From: Pyxicephalus adspersus
Taxonomy: Eukaryota > Chordata > Amphibia > Anura > Pyxicephalidae
DNA length: 64,000 nt
Direction of reading: 5' to 3'
NCBI RefSeq assembly: GCF_032062135.1
Contig: NC_092858.1
Coordinates: forward strand, 163,553,409-163,617,408
The notes beneath the pieces were generated by a model that saw nothing but the letters and a program-made list of their open reading frames with translations, was not told where the DNA came from and did not search any database. How positions within the stretch are numbered: position 1 is the stretch's first letter; the number at the start of each line of letters is the position of its first letter. Made by a program: the position numbers and the translations under genes. Below are positions 10,903-21,504 of the stretch, piece after piece.

Positions 10903-12294
10903 TAACCAAGTAAAACCAATTAAACCAAAAAAGTGATATAAAGTTTGGCATTCAATTTTAAAAATTGTTATCGTTTTTTAAATCTGTGTCACCAAAACTA
11001 TACCTGGACATTCTGATATTCAGGTCTTTGCCTGGAAGCTTCCTGTTAAAGAGTGACAACACTCTGCACCTATCTGCAAATTAGGGTTGACTAACCCATA
11101 GAAGGACCAGAAAAAACTCCAATGGTTTGCCCCCGTTATATTAGTTGTGTGTGCTCTTTGGTGGACCCCCTGCTTCCCTGGCAAAAAGAATACCAAATTC
11201 CAGGAAAGCTTTGTGGTCTAGTGAGTTCTTTTTACTAACTCCGGTGAGCCTTGGGTTCCTAGTTTGACTCCGCTGCAGGTCAGACACTTGTTACTACTTG
11301 TGTGACAACACTTCCTTGCCCCGCTATTCAGGGCTGTACTTCGGAATAGAGCTAAATGACTCAGGACTGGGTAGGCATACAAATCCTCTGGCAACTAAAA
11401 CAACTCATATAAGAATTTAATCGGAGTATTTAGCTCTTTGTCTAAAATGTACCCTTAAAACTAGTTGCAGGTATGCTGAACAAATTCCCATCACTCATCT
11501 CTGCGCGACAGCAAAGGAGACCTAATTAAAAGTTCTCAGAAATCAGAGTAAGGCCAGACTTCCAGTGGTACCTTAGAAGTGGTGTGTGACTTCCACATGT
11601 ATTTGTAAATGTATCCAGCCGAGACTTCTATTTTATTTCAATTTTAAAAGAAGGTTTTAATTAGCTGGCCTTTTCCGGTGCTGCAGAAAATGTTTTATGC
11701 ACTTTATCAAATACATATTTCTTGCTGTTCGCTATTTTATTACTTTAAAGTGTATCCAATGGGTTTTAGTTCATTCTGAGCACATAATGGTTAGAACCCT
11801 GCCATGGGAGGTGTGCTTCCCTATAACTCTCCCACCAGCAGCTCCGTGCCCTGGGTGCCAACTCTGCCAATGTTTCCTGGTGCTGTGGCTAACTAACTTA
11901 CTTCCAGGCAACCAAAGCTGTTTGTTACCCCTTCCAAGGTGTCTATTACAACAGCCCTGAGGTCTGGAAGCTGCTTAGCCCAAGGTCTCCAAGAGGCTTT
12001 CTGAACTGTCCAAGGGGGTGAAGCTGTCTGGGATGTCTGCAGAAGCTTTGGATTTGCTGCCAGGGAGAAATATAAGGAAGATAGGCAGAGTGGCTGATAA
12101 TATGTGTATGAGGTTAGTGTGTGTCTGTCACTGTATATATATTGAATGCCATTTTGAGAATGTCATTGCAACAAACCACACTACATGGTAAAACTGTGCA
12201 TTACTTTAATGCCCAATGAGGACACAGACAGCAAAAAAAAAATAATTGTATTCAGCCTTACCAGTGCTACATTGAAAAATATGTTTTATTATAG
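10903..12294. other. Non-coding stretch
   Basis: No gene recognised. The GC-richer block at about 11790-12060 has only a short frame with no domain. Confidence 0.35.
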
Positions 12295-12556
12295 CAGACT
12301 TTCCCAACTTTTTTAACATGGGGAAATCTTAAAAAAAATTCTGGGAGCCCCTTCTCTAATCGCTATATCCAGAGCTCACAGTACTTTAGCGTGGTGATTA
12401 GTAGGAAGAATGTCTCTTATATTGCTGGCCAATGGGAAGAATGTCACCTTACAGATAGCCAAAAAGATCATTGGGGTCAGCTAAAAGGACCTGGGAGGCC
12501 CAAACTGCTCATTGCTCAAGGAACTCCCAGCAACCATTGGAGGAACCCTGGTTAAA
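12295..12556 (+). mobile_element. hAT-like non-autonomous element, family B, copy 2
   Basis: Starts GCAGACTTTCCCAAC, then TTTTTTAACATGGGG, and runs through GTGGTGATTAGTAGGAAGAATG, GGGAAGAATGTCACCTTACAG and CTCATTGCTCAAGGAAC to GGAGGAACCCTGGTTAA. This is the same order as the copies at 3384 and 32050. Terminal decay hides the target duplication. Confidence 0.7.
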
Positions 12557-13090
12557 CCCTCAATTACAGTCTGCAATCAGAGGGACTTTGTCCTTTTTTC
12601 TATGTTGTTGACCACACAGAAAGTAAAGGAAAACCTGTAGAATAGCTACAGAAACATCAATTAAAAAAGCCTGCTGGAGGTTTAAAATGGTTTAGCTAGA
12701 GTTACACTTTTAAAGGTGTTCAGAAATACCAGAAAGGCCGTCTTCTTCTAAAGCCAGTTGCCTAGTGGGCATATTTATCCAAAAATTTATTTATTTTTAG
12801 GGGAGATTTATAATCACAGTGAATTGTCAAAGAACAGCAAGCATACAATATTATATTAAGTAATATATGTTTTTTTGTAACTTTAAAAAAAAGTGTTTGG
12901 TTCTGCAGAATCTGTGAAGTTGGTGGTTTTTGCTATTTCTAGCAGAACACTAGAGGGCAGCAGAGCGGCTCCAATGTCAGCTTCATTACTAGAAGTGCCT
13001 CCACATGCCACGTGCCAGGATTTTTTCACGTGCCATGATTTCTTGCATTATGTATCATGGATATGGGTGTTTATTATTAACATTTCTTTA

Positions 13091-13117
13091 TTAGTAGTAG
13101 TAGTAGTAGTAGTAGTA
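13091..13117. repeat. (TAG)n microsatellite
   Basis: About nine consecutive TAG/AGT triplets. Confidence 0.95.
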
Positions 13118-13119
13118 AA

Positions 13120-13168
13120 TTTTGTTTATAATGCACATTCGTATTATGCAGCGCTGTACATAAATAAA
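13120..13168 (+). mobile_element. LINE/SINE 3' tail remnant
   Basis: TTGTTTATAATGCACATTCGTATTATGCAGCGCTGTACATAAATAAA resembles the GCGCTGTAC-containing tail of the L2-like and SINE-like elements in the window. It abuts the TAG-triplet array, as such tails often do. Confidence 0.45.
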
Positions 13169-13547
13169 AGTTGCTCATGACAGACAAATATAATCAATGA
13201 CACAGAAAGAGGAGATCCCAAAAGAATCTACACTTGTAGTCTCAGCTTTCTACAGTACAATGGAGTGGCTACAAATGAAGACATTCTGAACAGAGCATGA
13301 ATTGTAGCCACTGGCATTAAGGATATTCAGTAATCTGTAAGGCACTTAGACATTCCTCAGGACTAACTAAACACATTTTTAGAACAAAAGGGGGAATTAA
13401 TGTATAATTAGCACATAAAATAAATATTTCTTATTATTGATATTATTAATAATAATATCATTATTATTTAATAATTGTTGTACTTATTTATTTTACTTTA
13501 GTAACTTTAAGTATTAATTATGTTATTTTAATATTATGTTTAAAGTT

Positions 13548-13563
13548 CTATATATATATATAT
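13548..13563. repeat. Short (TA)n run
   Basis: Eight TA dinucleotides in an AT-rich setting. Confidence 0.85.
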
Positions 13564-15524
13564 TACGGGGACTTTATATTCTAAGAGCTTGTTTCAGATC
13601 AAATTTTCATAAACCAGACAGCCAGCATTCTTCATAGGAGAGATAGCTGCATATTTCTATGTATTACTTGCTATTAAAAAAAATGTTGTGACATGAAACT
13701 AAAACTGTTCACCGATCACCAAAAGCGTTTCTGTGTCAGATAAGAGAACGTTCTTCCAAAAGAACATCAGTGCAAACCCTGACAAACTTCTACCGGCTGG
13801 GACACTCATTACTTGTCATCAATACTTATACAATACTTGTCATCAGCATGAAAAACTTTATTAGACTATTCACTGTGTCATTTTTTATTAAAGAATAATC
13901 CAAACATTTAAAGTAACAAAAAAATGCACAATTTGTTTACAATGTTTTAAATAAAATAATTCTGTTTTCACTGAAATCAGAAATAAGTAAATTTATAACA
14001 CACGTTATGCATGCACTTTCCAGGAAGATGTTTGCAGATGAGAAATGGTTGAGTGCCCATGTGTCTGGTGTGTTATCATCCCCTATGGGAATACATAGAA
14101 AAGGTGTAATACATGTGGGGATTCTGCAGTCTGTACACCTGCGTCAGGTTAAACTCCCGGCGTGCCGTTCTCATGATGTTTATCTGCCTGCTTAATGTGC
14201 GGATGAAAAATAAAAAGGTCTGGAACAAAGATCTGCAGTTTTCTGCATTTCCTGTGAGCCACATAAATTATAACAAGAAGCCACACTAAGCATGAAACAA
14301 TGGCATTTGCTAAGTTTTAAACTGGTTTCATACAGTTGTAGTTGTAGTGTTGCAGTATCCTGCATATTACTGTAATATATACTATGAATGCAAGAATTAA
14401 TTTTGAATGGAACCCCAACAAATATTTCCGCATGCACCCACCACAATACACAGTATTGCAATACCATGGATTGTGAAGCTTAAAATGGAGTCAGTATCTT
14501 TTTGATGCATAGGGAAGCACATTAACAACTTCTTTAATATAAGGCATGGTAAAATGCAACATAAAATGATTGTTCTGCAAAGCTCTTTATAATTTACTGA
14601 AATATAAATAACAGGTAGCTCATGATACTGAACTCCAGCCTCACCTTCTGTACAGTTGTGCAGAATTCTCATCTACGTTAAAATTGCTTACTGATATCAT
14701 TGCTCAATCTGAGCTTCTCTCAGTGTGCATTAGAAGTCGCAATTTGTCATATAAAATTTTCCTTCCTGGAGGATATCCGGCATCATCTAGCCCTTTCCTT
14801 CTCAGCCTCATCGCAACTTTTTATTAATTGGATTTCATTCCTTTCAACCCTGGAAGCTCAGCCTCATACATGCTCATTATCACAACTTGTTTTTAGGAAG
14901 AAAACATGTACAACACCCTGCCAGCCCCTCCCAGCACCCATAATCTGCCTGCATTGCATAACAAATCACAGAGCCCTAGTCATGGCATCGCTGGGTCTAA
15001 AATAAGTTATGCAATGAAAACTGGTTTTAGGTATTAATTAAATTAGCATGTAGAGGGATAAAAAGGTAAATAAAATGAAAGGCACAATATAAGCAAATGA
15101 AATGTCAGCTTTAACTAATCCAATAGGGTAATAATTGTGGTGAGCTGCATTCTACATGAGAGAACCTCAGGCACACAGATGATATATCTGATTACTGTGC
15201 ACACCCAATGTTATAGACGTGGTTCACAAACTGTGCAAGGCAAAATTTGTCCAATGTACAGAAACAAAAAAAGCAACCTAATTTTCAGCCTGACCAAGTT
15301 TTATAAATACACCCAACAAAAGCTAAAATTATTTTCTCTTATATAATATTAGCATAATATAAAGTAATATAATCCAATGAACTATGAAATGTGTTAGCAG
15401 GAAACATAAGGTATATTTAGTACTTTGCTAATGTCCTTCCACTCCACCGATCACTGGAGCTTCTAAAGCCATAGAAGCACCACACATGGGAAAGTTTTTA
15501 TTTCCATATGGTTTTTATATTCAG

Positions 15525-15845
15525 TGGCTAGCATTTTTACCATGCGAAATTGGGATCTCAATCCCAAGCTAGAACATGGAGTTTGCATTATGCACTTATT
15601 ATGCAATTTTGCAATTATTGCCCTCTATTTGTGTGGGTTTTCTCTGGCCACCCCTGTTTATTGCTACATCCCAAAATTACAGGTAGGTTAATTGACTTCC
15701 TCTAAAAAATGGCTTTCCTAGGGCTGCTAGACAATGACTATGGTAGGAACGTTAGATTGTCAGCTCCTCTGAGAGACAGTGACATGACTATAGACTCTGT
15801 ACAGCACTGGGTTATATGTCAGCACTATATAAATACATAATAACA
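15525..15845 (+). mobile_element. tRNA-derived SINE-like repeat, copy 2
   Basis: Module order matches the copy at 6341: TGGCTAGCATTTTTACC, GGGATCTCAATCCCAAGC (diverged B-box region), CATGGAGTTTGCAT, GTGTGGGTTTTCTCTGGCCA, AGGTTAATTGACTTCC, then GGAACGTTAGATTGTCAGCTCCTCTGAG and GTGACATGACTATAGACTCTGTACAGCACTGGG. It ends CAGCACTATATAAATACATAATAA. The tail matches the LINE 3' end. Confidence 0.7.
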
Positions 15846-16705
15846 ACATGTAATACACCTTGTCCTAGAATGACAGCGTTCGCTCAAAGCCGCAGCATTG
15901 TTCAGTAATTCTATCACTATTTCTGTCCTTAGGTTATAACACACTGAGTGAATGTTGTCACATTATGACGGAAGGAATGTCAGGACTTGGGGCTTTTATT
16001 TTGTACAAGCAGTAGGCAGGGCATGCTGAGACCTGTAGTTCCTCAATGGTTCAGAAGAATTATAAAAGAACAGTCAATAAAAAGAGTGGGCTTTAGCAAA
16101 AGACTTTAAACTGTATGCCAAGTTCAAATCAATAGCATGCACATTGTATGAAAAACAGCTTATAGAATAAAACAGTGCATATGTCATATAGCAACCATTC
16201 AGCCATTATATAAACATATATTTGGATAGTGGTAAAGTGTCACATCAGAGGGATCTAAACATGACTTTTTATTGTAATCATCACAACAATAAAACCATTC
16301 ATAATCCAGTATAACTTCCCCTTCTGTGGTCCGTCCCTGTGCCCTTTAGGTAACCTTATATAGGTTTATCCAACATAGCAGTATACAGAATTAATTGCAC
16401 AGTGCCATAACCCATTGTAACCATGCAAACTGCAATCAACTTTTCAAAGAATAATTCTGATGGAAGGTTAAGGATAAATGTACAATGCATACTGTCTTTT
16501 ATCATACCAAACAATTATTTGTTGATCTTAACATACTGCCTGTAAATGTTTTTTGCTATGCTATTCATATACGAGGCATCGGACACTAAAAAATGTTTTT
16601 ATGTATCCTTCTTTAAATGAGATTTGCATTTACAACTAAATCACATGCACAGAAATAAGTGATCACATTAAAGTAATAAAAAATATGCAATAAAAAAAAA
16701 ATATA
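15846..16705. other. Non-coding DNA, possibly claudin 3' UTR in part
   Basis: No gene seen. If the claudin transcript uses the AATAAA at 16268-16273 (minus), roughly 16250-17050 is its 3' untranslated region. The part nearer 15846 is plain intergenic sequence. Confidence 0.4.
16268..16273 (-). terminator. Candidate polyadenylation signal for the claudin gene
   Basis: TTTATT on the plus strand reads AATAAA on the minus strand, about 780 bp after the claudin stop. It is the first canonical hexamer I found downstream; a weaker TATAAA variant lies near 16732. No transcript data support either. Confidence 0.35.
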
Positions 16706-17050
16706 TTAAAAGTAATAATAGTTTATATATCTTATATTCCGCTTCCACCTGCCTTCAAGCGACCATTGCGAGCTTATTGGGTTTTCACAGAAAGAAATAT
16801 ATTCCCATAAAAAGTCAACCACCTGTTGCTTTAGAATGTCACATTCCACATCCTCACTGACTTGAAAAAGTGTCATCATTATTCTTTTGTCGACTATGTT
16901 CAGTTTAGTTTGCACAAGTTGTACAGCCGTAACTTTCTGAGCCAAATTCCAAAAAGTTTGAAGCTGCAAGGTTTAGGAGTCAGCAGTACCAGAGAATTGC
17001 AAAACCACAGCAATTTCTGACATTCTTTGTTCAGTCATCTTGGACATCCA

Positions 17051-17725
17051 TCAGACATACTGACTTTTTGAGTACAAACTTGAAGTTTTCCTTCTGACTT
17101 TTTCTTGTGGAGCACTAGATATGTTTTTTGGAGGCAGTTTATAGGTATATTTCCTCTCAGCAGGGGAACAAAAGCAACACAGGATGGCACCTCCTGCAAC
17201 AAGAGCCAAAGCTGTCGCCCAGCCAATATAAAGGGCGTCCCCCAACTCTCTCTTCTGCGCAACATTGACCAAAGGGTTGTAAAAGTCTCTGATGATATTG
17301 TTGGCCGTCCAGGATATTGGGATAAGCACAATGATACCAGAAAGAATGAAGGTGATTCCAGAGACTAGGAGAATCAACCCTTTTGTTCTCTCATTGTCTC
17401 CGCCACATTGAGTGCATTTCATGCCAGCAATGGCGATGATGAAAGCCAAGAAAGACAGACAGATGGCCACACACATCAACGCTCTACCCGCTTGCAGGTC
17501 CGGAGTTAGGGCAAGCAGGGAGTCGTACATTTTGCACTGCATCCTTATGTTTGCCTGTCGGAAGCAGTTCATCCACAGGCCTTCCCAGAGAGTCTCAAAG
17601 ACGACAATGTTGCTCTCTATAAAAGCAGTCACCCGCCACTGTGGCATGCCCGTCACGGCACATGTCCCAATTAGGCCGATGCCACACAGAACAAGTCCGG
17701 CTATTTGCAAAGCACCTTTATCCAT
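17051..17725 (-). CDS. cldn8: Claudin, claudin-8/claudin-17 type (single exon)
   Basis: The 224-residue product is a four-pass membrane protein that forms tight-junction strands and sets paracellular ion permeability. The full claudin signature is present: W30, then W47-G49-L50-W51, C54 and C64 in the first extracellular loop, with R81 at the start of membrane segment 2. Membrane segments lie at about 8-28, 82-102, 117-137 and 165-186. K65, just after the second loop cysteine, is the charge-setting position in the family, and a lysine there is associated with anion preference in claudin-17 and claudin-8. The C-terminus KSQYV is a PDZ ligand for ZO proteins and resembles the SQYV end of claudin-8. 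The body also resembles claudin-17, which is a neighbouring intronless gene in mammals, so the symbol is my best guess. Start choice is secure: the ATG has A at -3 and G at +4. The frame is intact and of normal length. Overlapping plus-strand frames are shadows. Confidence 0.93.
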   Translation of the reverse strand: MDKGALQIAGLVLCGIGLIGTCAVTGMPQWRVTAFIESNIVVFETLWEGLWMNCFRQANIRMQCKMYDSLLALTPDLQAGRALMCVAICLSFLAFIIAIAGMKCTQCGGDNERTKGLILLVSGITFILSGIIVLIPISWTANNIIRDFYNPLVNVAQKRELGDALYIGWATALALVAGGAILCCFCSPAERKYTYKLPPKNISSAPQEKVRRKTSSLYSKSQYV

Positions 17726-17840
17726 CCTGCCTTAGAGGCCTTGCACTGGCAAATGCTGAGCAACAGAACTCTCCTGCCTTTAAAACAAACCCAAGTCTCC
17801 TTGGAGAATACAGTTCAGTTTCAGCCACCTGCAACCAAGC
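17726..17840 (-). other. Probable 5' untranslated region of the claudin gene
   Basis: This is the interval between the ATG and the start site predicted about 25-30 bp downstream of the TATA box. No upstream start codon context was examined beyond the strong Kozak at 17725. The extent is inferred. Confidence 0.35.
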
Positions 17841-17865
17841 AAAATCCAGCAAAGACTGGCTGGTA

Positions 17866-17872
17866 TTTTATA
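17866..17872 (-). promoter_or_regulatory. TATA box candidate for the claudin gene
   Basis: TTTTATA on the plus strand reads TATAAAA on the minus strand, in the context GCACTATAAAATACC. It lies about 141 bp upstream of the ATG, which leaves a plausible short leader for an intronless gene. AT-rich DNA gives many chance matches, so only the position makes this persuasive. Confidence 0.5.
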
Positions 17873-18076
17873 GTGCTGCACAGTTTCTAAAATTGAAATA
17901 CCACCAAGTGTAGCAAGAAGACTTGTTTGTCAGGTTCATCCAGTTTATAGACCAATTACATGATAGCACAAAGGGGTGTGTTTAAACCAACAAAGGATTC
18001 TTCATTTCAATAACTGTAACCTCTCTGGGCTCCTAGCTGTTACCTTCTTGCACTACATCATGACACTTGACAGGGC

Positions 18077-18085
18077 AAACAGGTT
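18077..18085. promoter_or_regulatory. Possible Grainyhead-like site upstream of the claudin
   Basis: AAACAGGTT matches the relaxed Grainyhead-like consensus (AACNGGTT core). It lies about 205 bp upstream of the TATA candidate. GRHL factors are known activators of epithelial claudin genes. A 9-bp match alone is weak, so this is only a pointer. Confidence 0.2.
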
Positions 18086-18351
18086 CCAGTGCAGAAGGTA
18101 GGCTACGTGCATGCAGTTCCTCCACTGCTTCAATACACAGCAGATATTTCAAGCAGATGGACGCCTTCCAAAAAACCAAACGCAGTTGCGCTGTGAAAGA
18201 GAAAGGAGAGATGGAGAAAAGTGAAAAACAGGTCTCCGTGCCCGAGAAACCACATTCTTTTGTATTGTTGTGTTCTGACTACAGACTCAGAGGTTTAAAA
18301 AAAACAAAACAAATCTATGTAAAAAGTTATGCAAGCTTTACTACTATATCT

Positions 18352-18416
18352 ACAACAACTATATCTATAATCAACCTAATATATCTATAATCAACTTATT
18401 ATATCTATAATCAACA
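18352..18416. repeat. Short tandem repeat, ATATCTATAATCAAC unit
   Basis: Three near-identical copies of ATATCTATAATCAAC, spaced about 20 bp apart, are preceded by a diverged copy. Confidence 0.8.
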
Positions 18417-19420
18417 ACCTGCATTCACTAATCTCTGCATTATGATAGTAAAATATATAAAGATAGATAGGACACAGTTGTGTTGTGCACATAAATTAAT
18501 TCACCCTCCCAGTAAGAAAGTGTCCCTTGCAATTACTTTCAATTGTCATCACCTGTGCACCTTGAGCTAACTAGATGACTCAATAAACCATCCTAATGAC
18601 TATAGGAACACAACCAAAGATTTACAGGCCACCAGCAATAGTGTCAGTTAACCCCAGGTCATCAGGGAGATAAAGATCTGAAACAATATTTATGACATTT
18701 CTCCATTATAATTACTATAAATAAAAACAGCATTTAGTTCACTGACACTGCGCTCAAATTCCTAAAATACTGACAGTGCATTTTTTCTGGGCTTTCGGGA
18801 AGGGCCGTGGTTGCCTTAAACTGATGTTAAACTCTGCTGCTGGACCCAGTCCACCCAAGTTTTTGCCATAATGTGGAAGTATTAACAGCAGAGTGACTGG
18901 TCTTGTATCCTCCCCTTTGCCACGTTTAGCAGGAAACTTGTAGTGCAGCCATTCCCAGCTATGGTTCTGGGAAAACTTAAAGTAGATGTTCCACTGTGTT
19001 CACAAAATGTCACCAGGCAGGGTTTTTTTTTTTGTAAAAAGTGGCAGGCAATTCTCCTTCTGCAATAAAACATACTTACCTGCTCCCTTTGTTTATTGTT
19101 CTACATCTCGGTGCATCTCACCTGCAGGTACTAAATGGACTCTTTCCCGCTTGCACAGAAGTTACATCATCCCCGTCAGGCCAGTCATGATGGTTGAAGA
19201 AGGAAGAGAACAAGGAAGAGAAGAGGGAAGAAGATGGTTGCACCAATGAAGGAACAGGAACAGATGAGTGTAGAAAGGGCTTATTTCCACTCCACCTCCA
19301 GAGGAATGTTTCAGCAATTATAGGCATGATCTTTTTAGATAACTGTAAGAGGAAGGGGGCATTCTTTTCTTTTGCCATCAATGTAGGGGAAAAGCTACTT
19401 TGATAATCAATAGAAGGGAG
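18417..19420. other. Non-coding stretch
   Basis: No gene recognised. A part near 19070-19135 (ACATACTTACCTGCTCCC, CACCTGCAGGTACTAA) may be a family C fragment. A purine-rich GAAGA/GGAAGAGA tract lies at about 19195-19235. Confidence 0.35.
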
Positions 19421-19527
19421 AACCACACTGACCACCACTATAAGTGGTCATTACACTGATCACCAATGTAAGGGTTTTACACTGACCGCCATGTAAGATG
19501 GCACTACAATGACCACCAATGTAATTG
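19421..19527. repeat. Minisatellite, left part (unit about 28-30 bp)
   Basis: Degenerate repeats of the form CACTGACCACCAATGTAAGGGG... occur about four times up to the insertion point near 19528. The same array resumes at 20037. Confidence 0.8.
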
Positions 19528-19674
19528 GTAAGGAGGAAGAAAAAAGAGCTAGGTTCCTTTCTACATTATTTACGTTTTAATGCCAGCCACATTCAATTAA
19601 GTAGAGGAAAGAAAACATATATCTATAGAGGGGTTTTACAGCATAAATTGAAGTCAATTTTTCTGAAATTAGCG

Positions 19675-19693
19675 GTCGTCTCTGAACCCGACG
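19675..19693. repeat. Left arm of perfect 19-bp inverted repeat
   Basis: GTCGTCTCTGAACCCGACG is the exact reverse complement of 19834-19852, with a 140-bp spacer. It is GC-rich and CpG-containing in an AT-rich region. The right arm is preceded by CCTGAGGAAGCC, a motif I associate with dispersed repeats rather than genes. Confidence 0.85.
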
Positions 19694-19833
19694 TGATTCC
19701 TCTATACAACCTTATGGCTTCCTGAAAAAGCATTTTGCGCTCTCATCATTTTTCTATTTTGAAAACTGCTATCTTTACCCATTATCCTCTGTTAGTTATG
19801 AGTCTCTTAATGTCCCCTGAGGAAGCCTATCCG

Positions 19834-19852
19834 CGTCGGGTTCAGAGACGAC
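19834..19852. repeat. Right arm of perfect 19-bp inverted repeat
   Basis: CGTCGGGTTCAGAGACGAC pairs exactly with 19675-19693. Confidence 0.85.
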
Positions 19853-20036
19853 CTTAATATGCATGATCACTAGAAGCGATTGTAAATACACTGGCCAAAG
19901 GCCATCATTTTATACATTATTACTTTATACTCTATGTACCCTGTACGTTGTTTTTTGGATGCTTGCCAATTTCAGTAAAATTTACCTAATTTAATGCCGT
20001 AAAAGCCCCACTGTAGATATATTTTTTCTTTCCTCC

Positions 20037-20313
20037 ACCAATGTAATTGAGCACCATACTGACCATCAATGTAAAGTGGTATTACAAGGACCACAAATTT
20101 AAGGGGGATTTACATTGGCCACCAATGTAAGGGGTCACTACACTGGCCACCAATGTAAGGAGATACTGCACTGACCATTAATGTAAGTGGGCTCCACACT
20201 AACCATTAATGTACGGGACATTACACTGACTGCCAACATAAGGGGGCACCAATATAATGTAACTGAACACCAATATAAGGTGACATTATACTGGCTACCA
20301 GTGTAAGGGGACA
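20037..20313. repeat. Minisatellite, right part (unit about 28-30 bp)
   Basis: About nine diverged units of the form CACCAATGTAAGGGG plus a short (C)ATTACACTGGC linker continue the array at 19421-19527. Indels between units are common. Confidence 0.85.
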
Positions 20314-21504
20314 TTTTAATTTATTTCATTATCATTATTAAATATAATATTTTAGCAATGCTGAGGATTAAAGCTGTTAAGTTATTGTTAAAATTAAAAT
20401 GGTAAAATGTTAAGCTAGTCTAATTTCTTATTCTTGAATTTTTTATTATCTCAAATTGTAGCTCATGCCAATGTATTTTGTAGCTATAGTAATTATTAGG
20501 AGTTGTTCTCTGAGGACAGAACATTATTTCAAAGGTTCCTCATTGTAATAAAGATGATAAAGACTTCTTTATAAATTTAAAAATGGGCTCTGATCTCCAA
20601 CATGCACCCATACCATATTAATGCAATTTTAAGTGCTTGCATTCATTTGCAAATGTATTATTTTCCAATACATTTTTCATTTATTTATAAATTGCACATG
20701 GATATGTACAGAACATTGCATTGCAATTCAATGTATCTTGAATGGAAGCCTGCTATACATATATCCTAAACCATAACCCAAATGTGCCAACACACACATG
20801 TGAAATCCTGATGGATTGTGGTGTGCTGCTTTGTGGTGTGTTCATGTATTGAAATTTCATATTAAAAATGAGTAGGCTGCATTAACACAATAATTGGTAT
20901 CACATGTTAAAGTACAATTATTTAACAACCTGCCATAATGTGAATCTTCACTAAGAGGAAGAGAAATGGGTGAAAATGAATTGGCGTAGAATACTCCTTT
21001 GTTCTATACAATGTACATATGACCACATGTGCAGCTTTAACTTATTTCTATAGAATCCAATTCCATTCATTGCATATGCATCCATATAATATTAAACATT
21101 TACTGAAAATGGAAATCTTGGCAACCTCAAGGTCAGTCTACATACGAGCTATTACCTATAATGATGACTCCAAAAATACTATATATAGATGTGACAGTGA
21201 CTGATTGCCGAAATTTAAAAAGATTGGTCTCAGATTTTTTTATACAGCTGTTTGCTGTGACAAAGTTTAAAATACATTTTTCTGGTAAATGAAAGGACTG
21301 CTGATTTTTGTTCAGGATTTTAAAAACTGATGTGCCTAATTTGCATGGAATCCATTCAATCATAAATGCTCTGTTGATGATTGATTTTATGCTTTTTAGA
21401 AAAGTGTACACTGTTCTAAAATATTTTACTGCTGTCAAAACAAAGTTACACAAATATAATTTGAAAAAGCATATAATATACATAAAATGTCAAAACAGAA
21501 CTGG
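20314..21504. other. Non-coding AT-rich stretch
   Basis: Nothing recognised. The overlapping opposite-strand frames at about 21133-21556 are low-complexity and lack any domain. Confidence 0.4.

Larger units (their letters stand above)
12557..15524. other. Non-coding stretch with simple repeats
   Basis: Contains a TAG-triplet array, an L2-like tail remnant and a short TA run, listed separately. No protein-coding or RNA gene was recognised. The two overlapping minus-strand frames at about 14192-14672 show no domain. Confidence 0.4.
19528..20036. mobile_element. Insert of about 510 bp inside the minisatellite
   Basis: The minisatellite is broken here. The sequence ACCAATGTAATTG flanks the insert on both sides (19515-19527 and 20037-20049). 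This looks like a target duplication, although the array itself is repetitive. The ends carry imperfect inverted termini (GGAGGAAGAAAAAA and TTTTTTCTTTCCTCC). A perfect 19-bp inverted repeat lies inside. The 66-codon frame has no recognisable domain. Confidence 0.55.

Noticed and set aside
17105..17735. Plus-strand open frames opposite the claudin (87 and 107 codons)
   Set aside because: They are antisense shadows of a well-supported coding sequence and have no domain.
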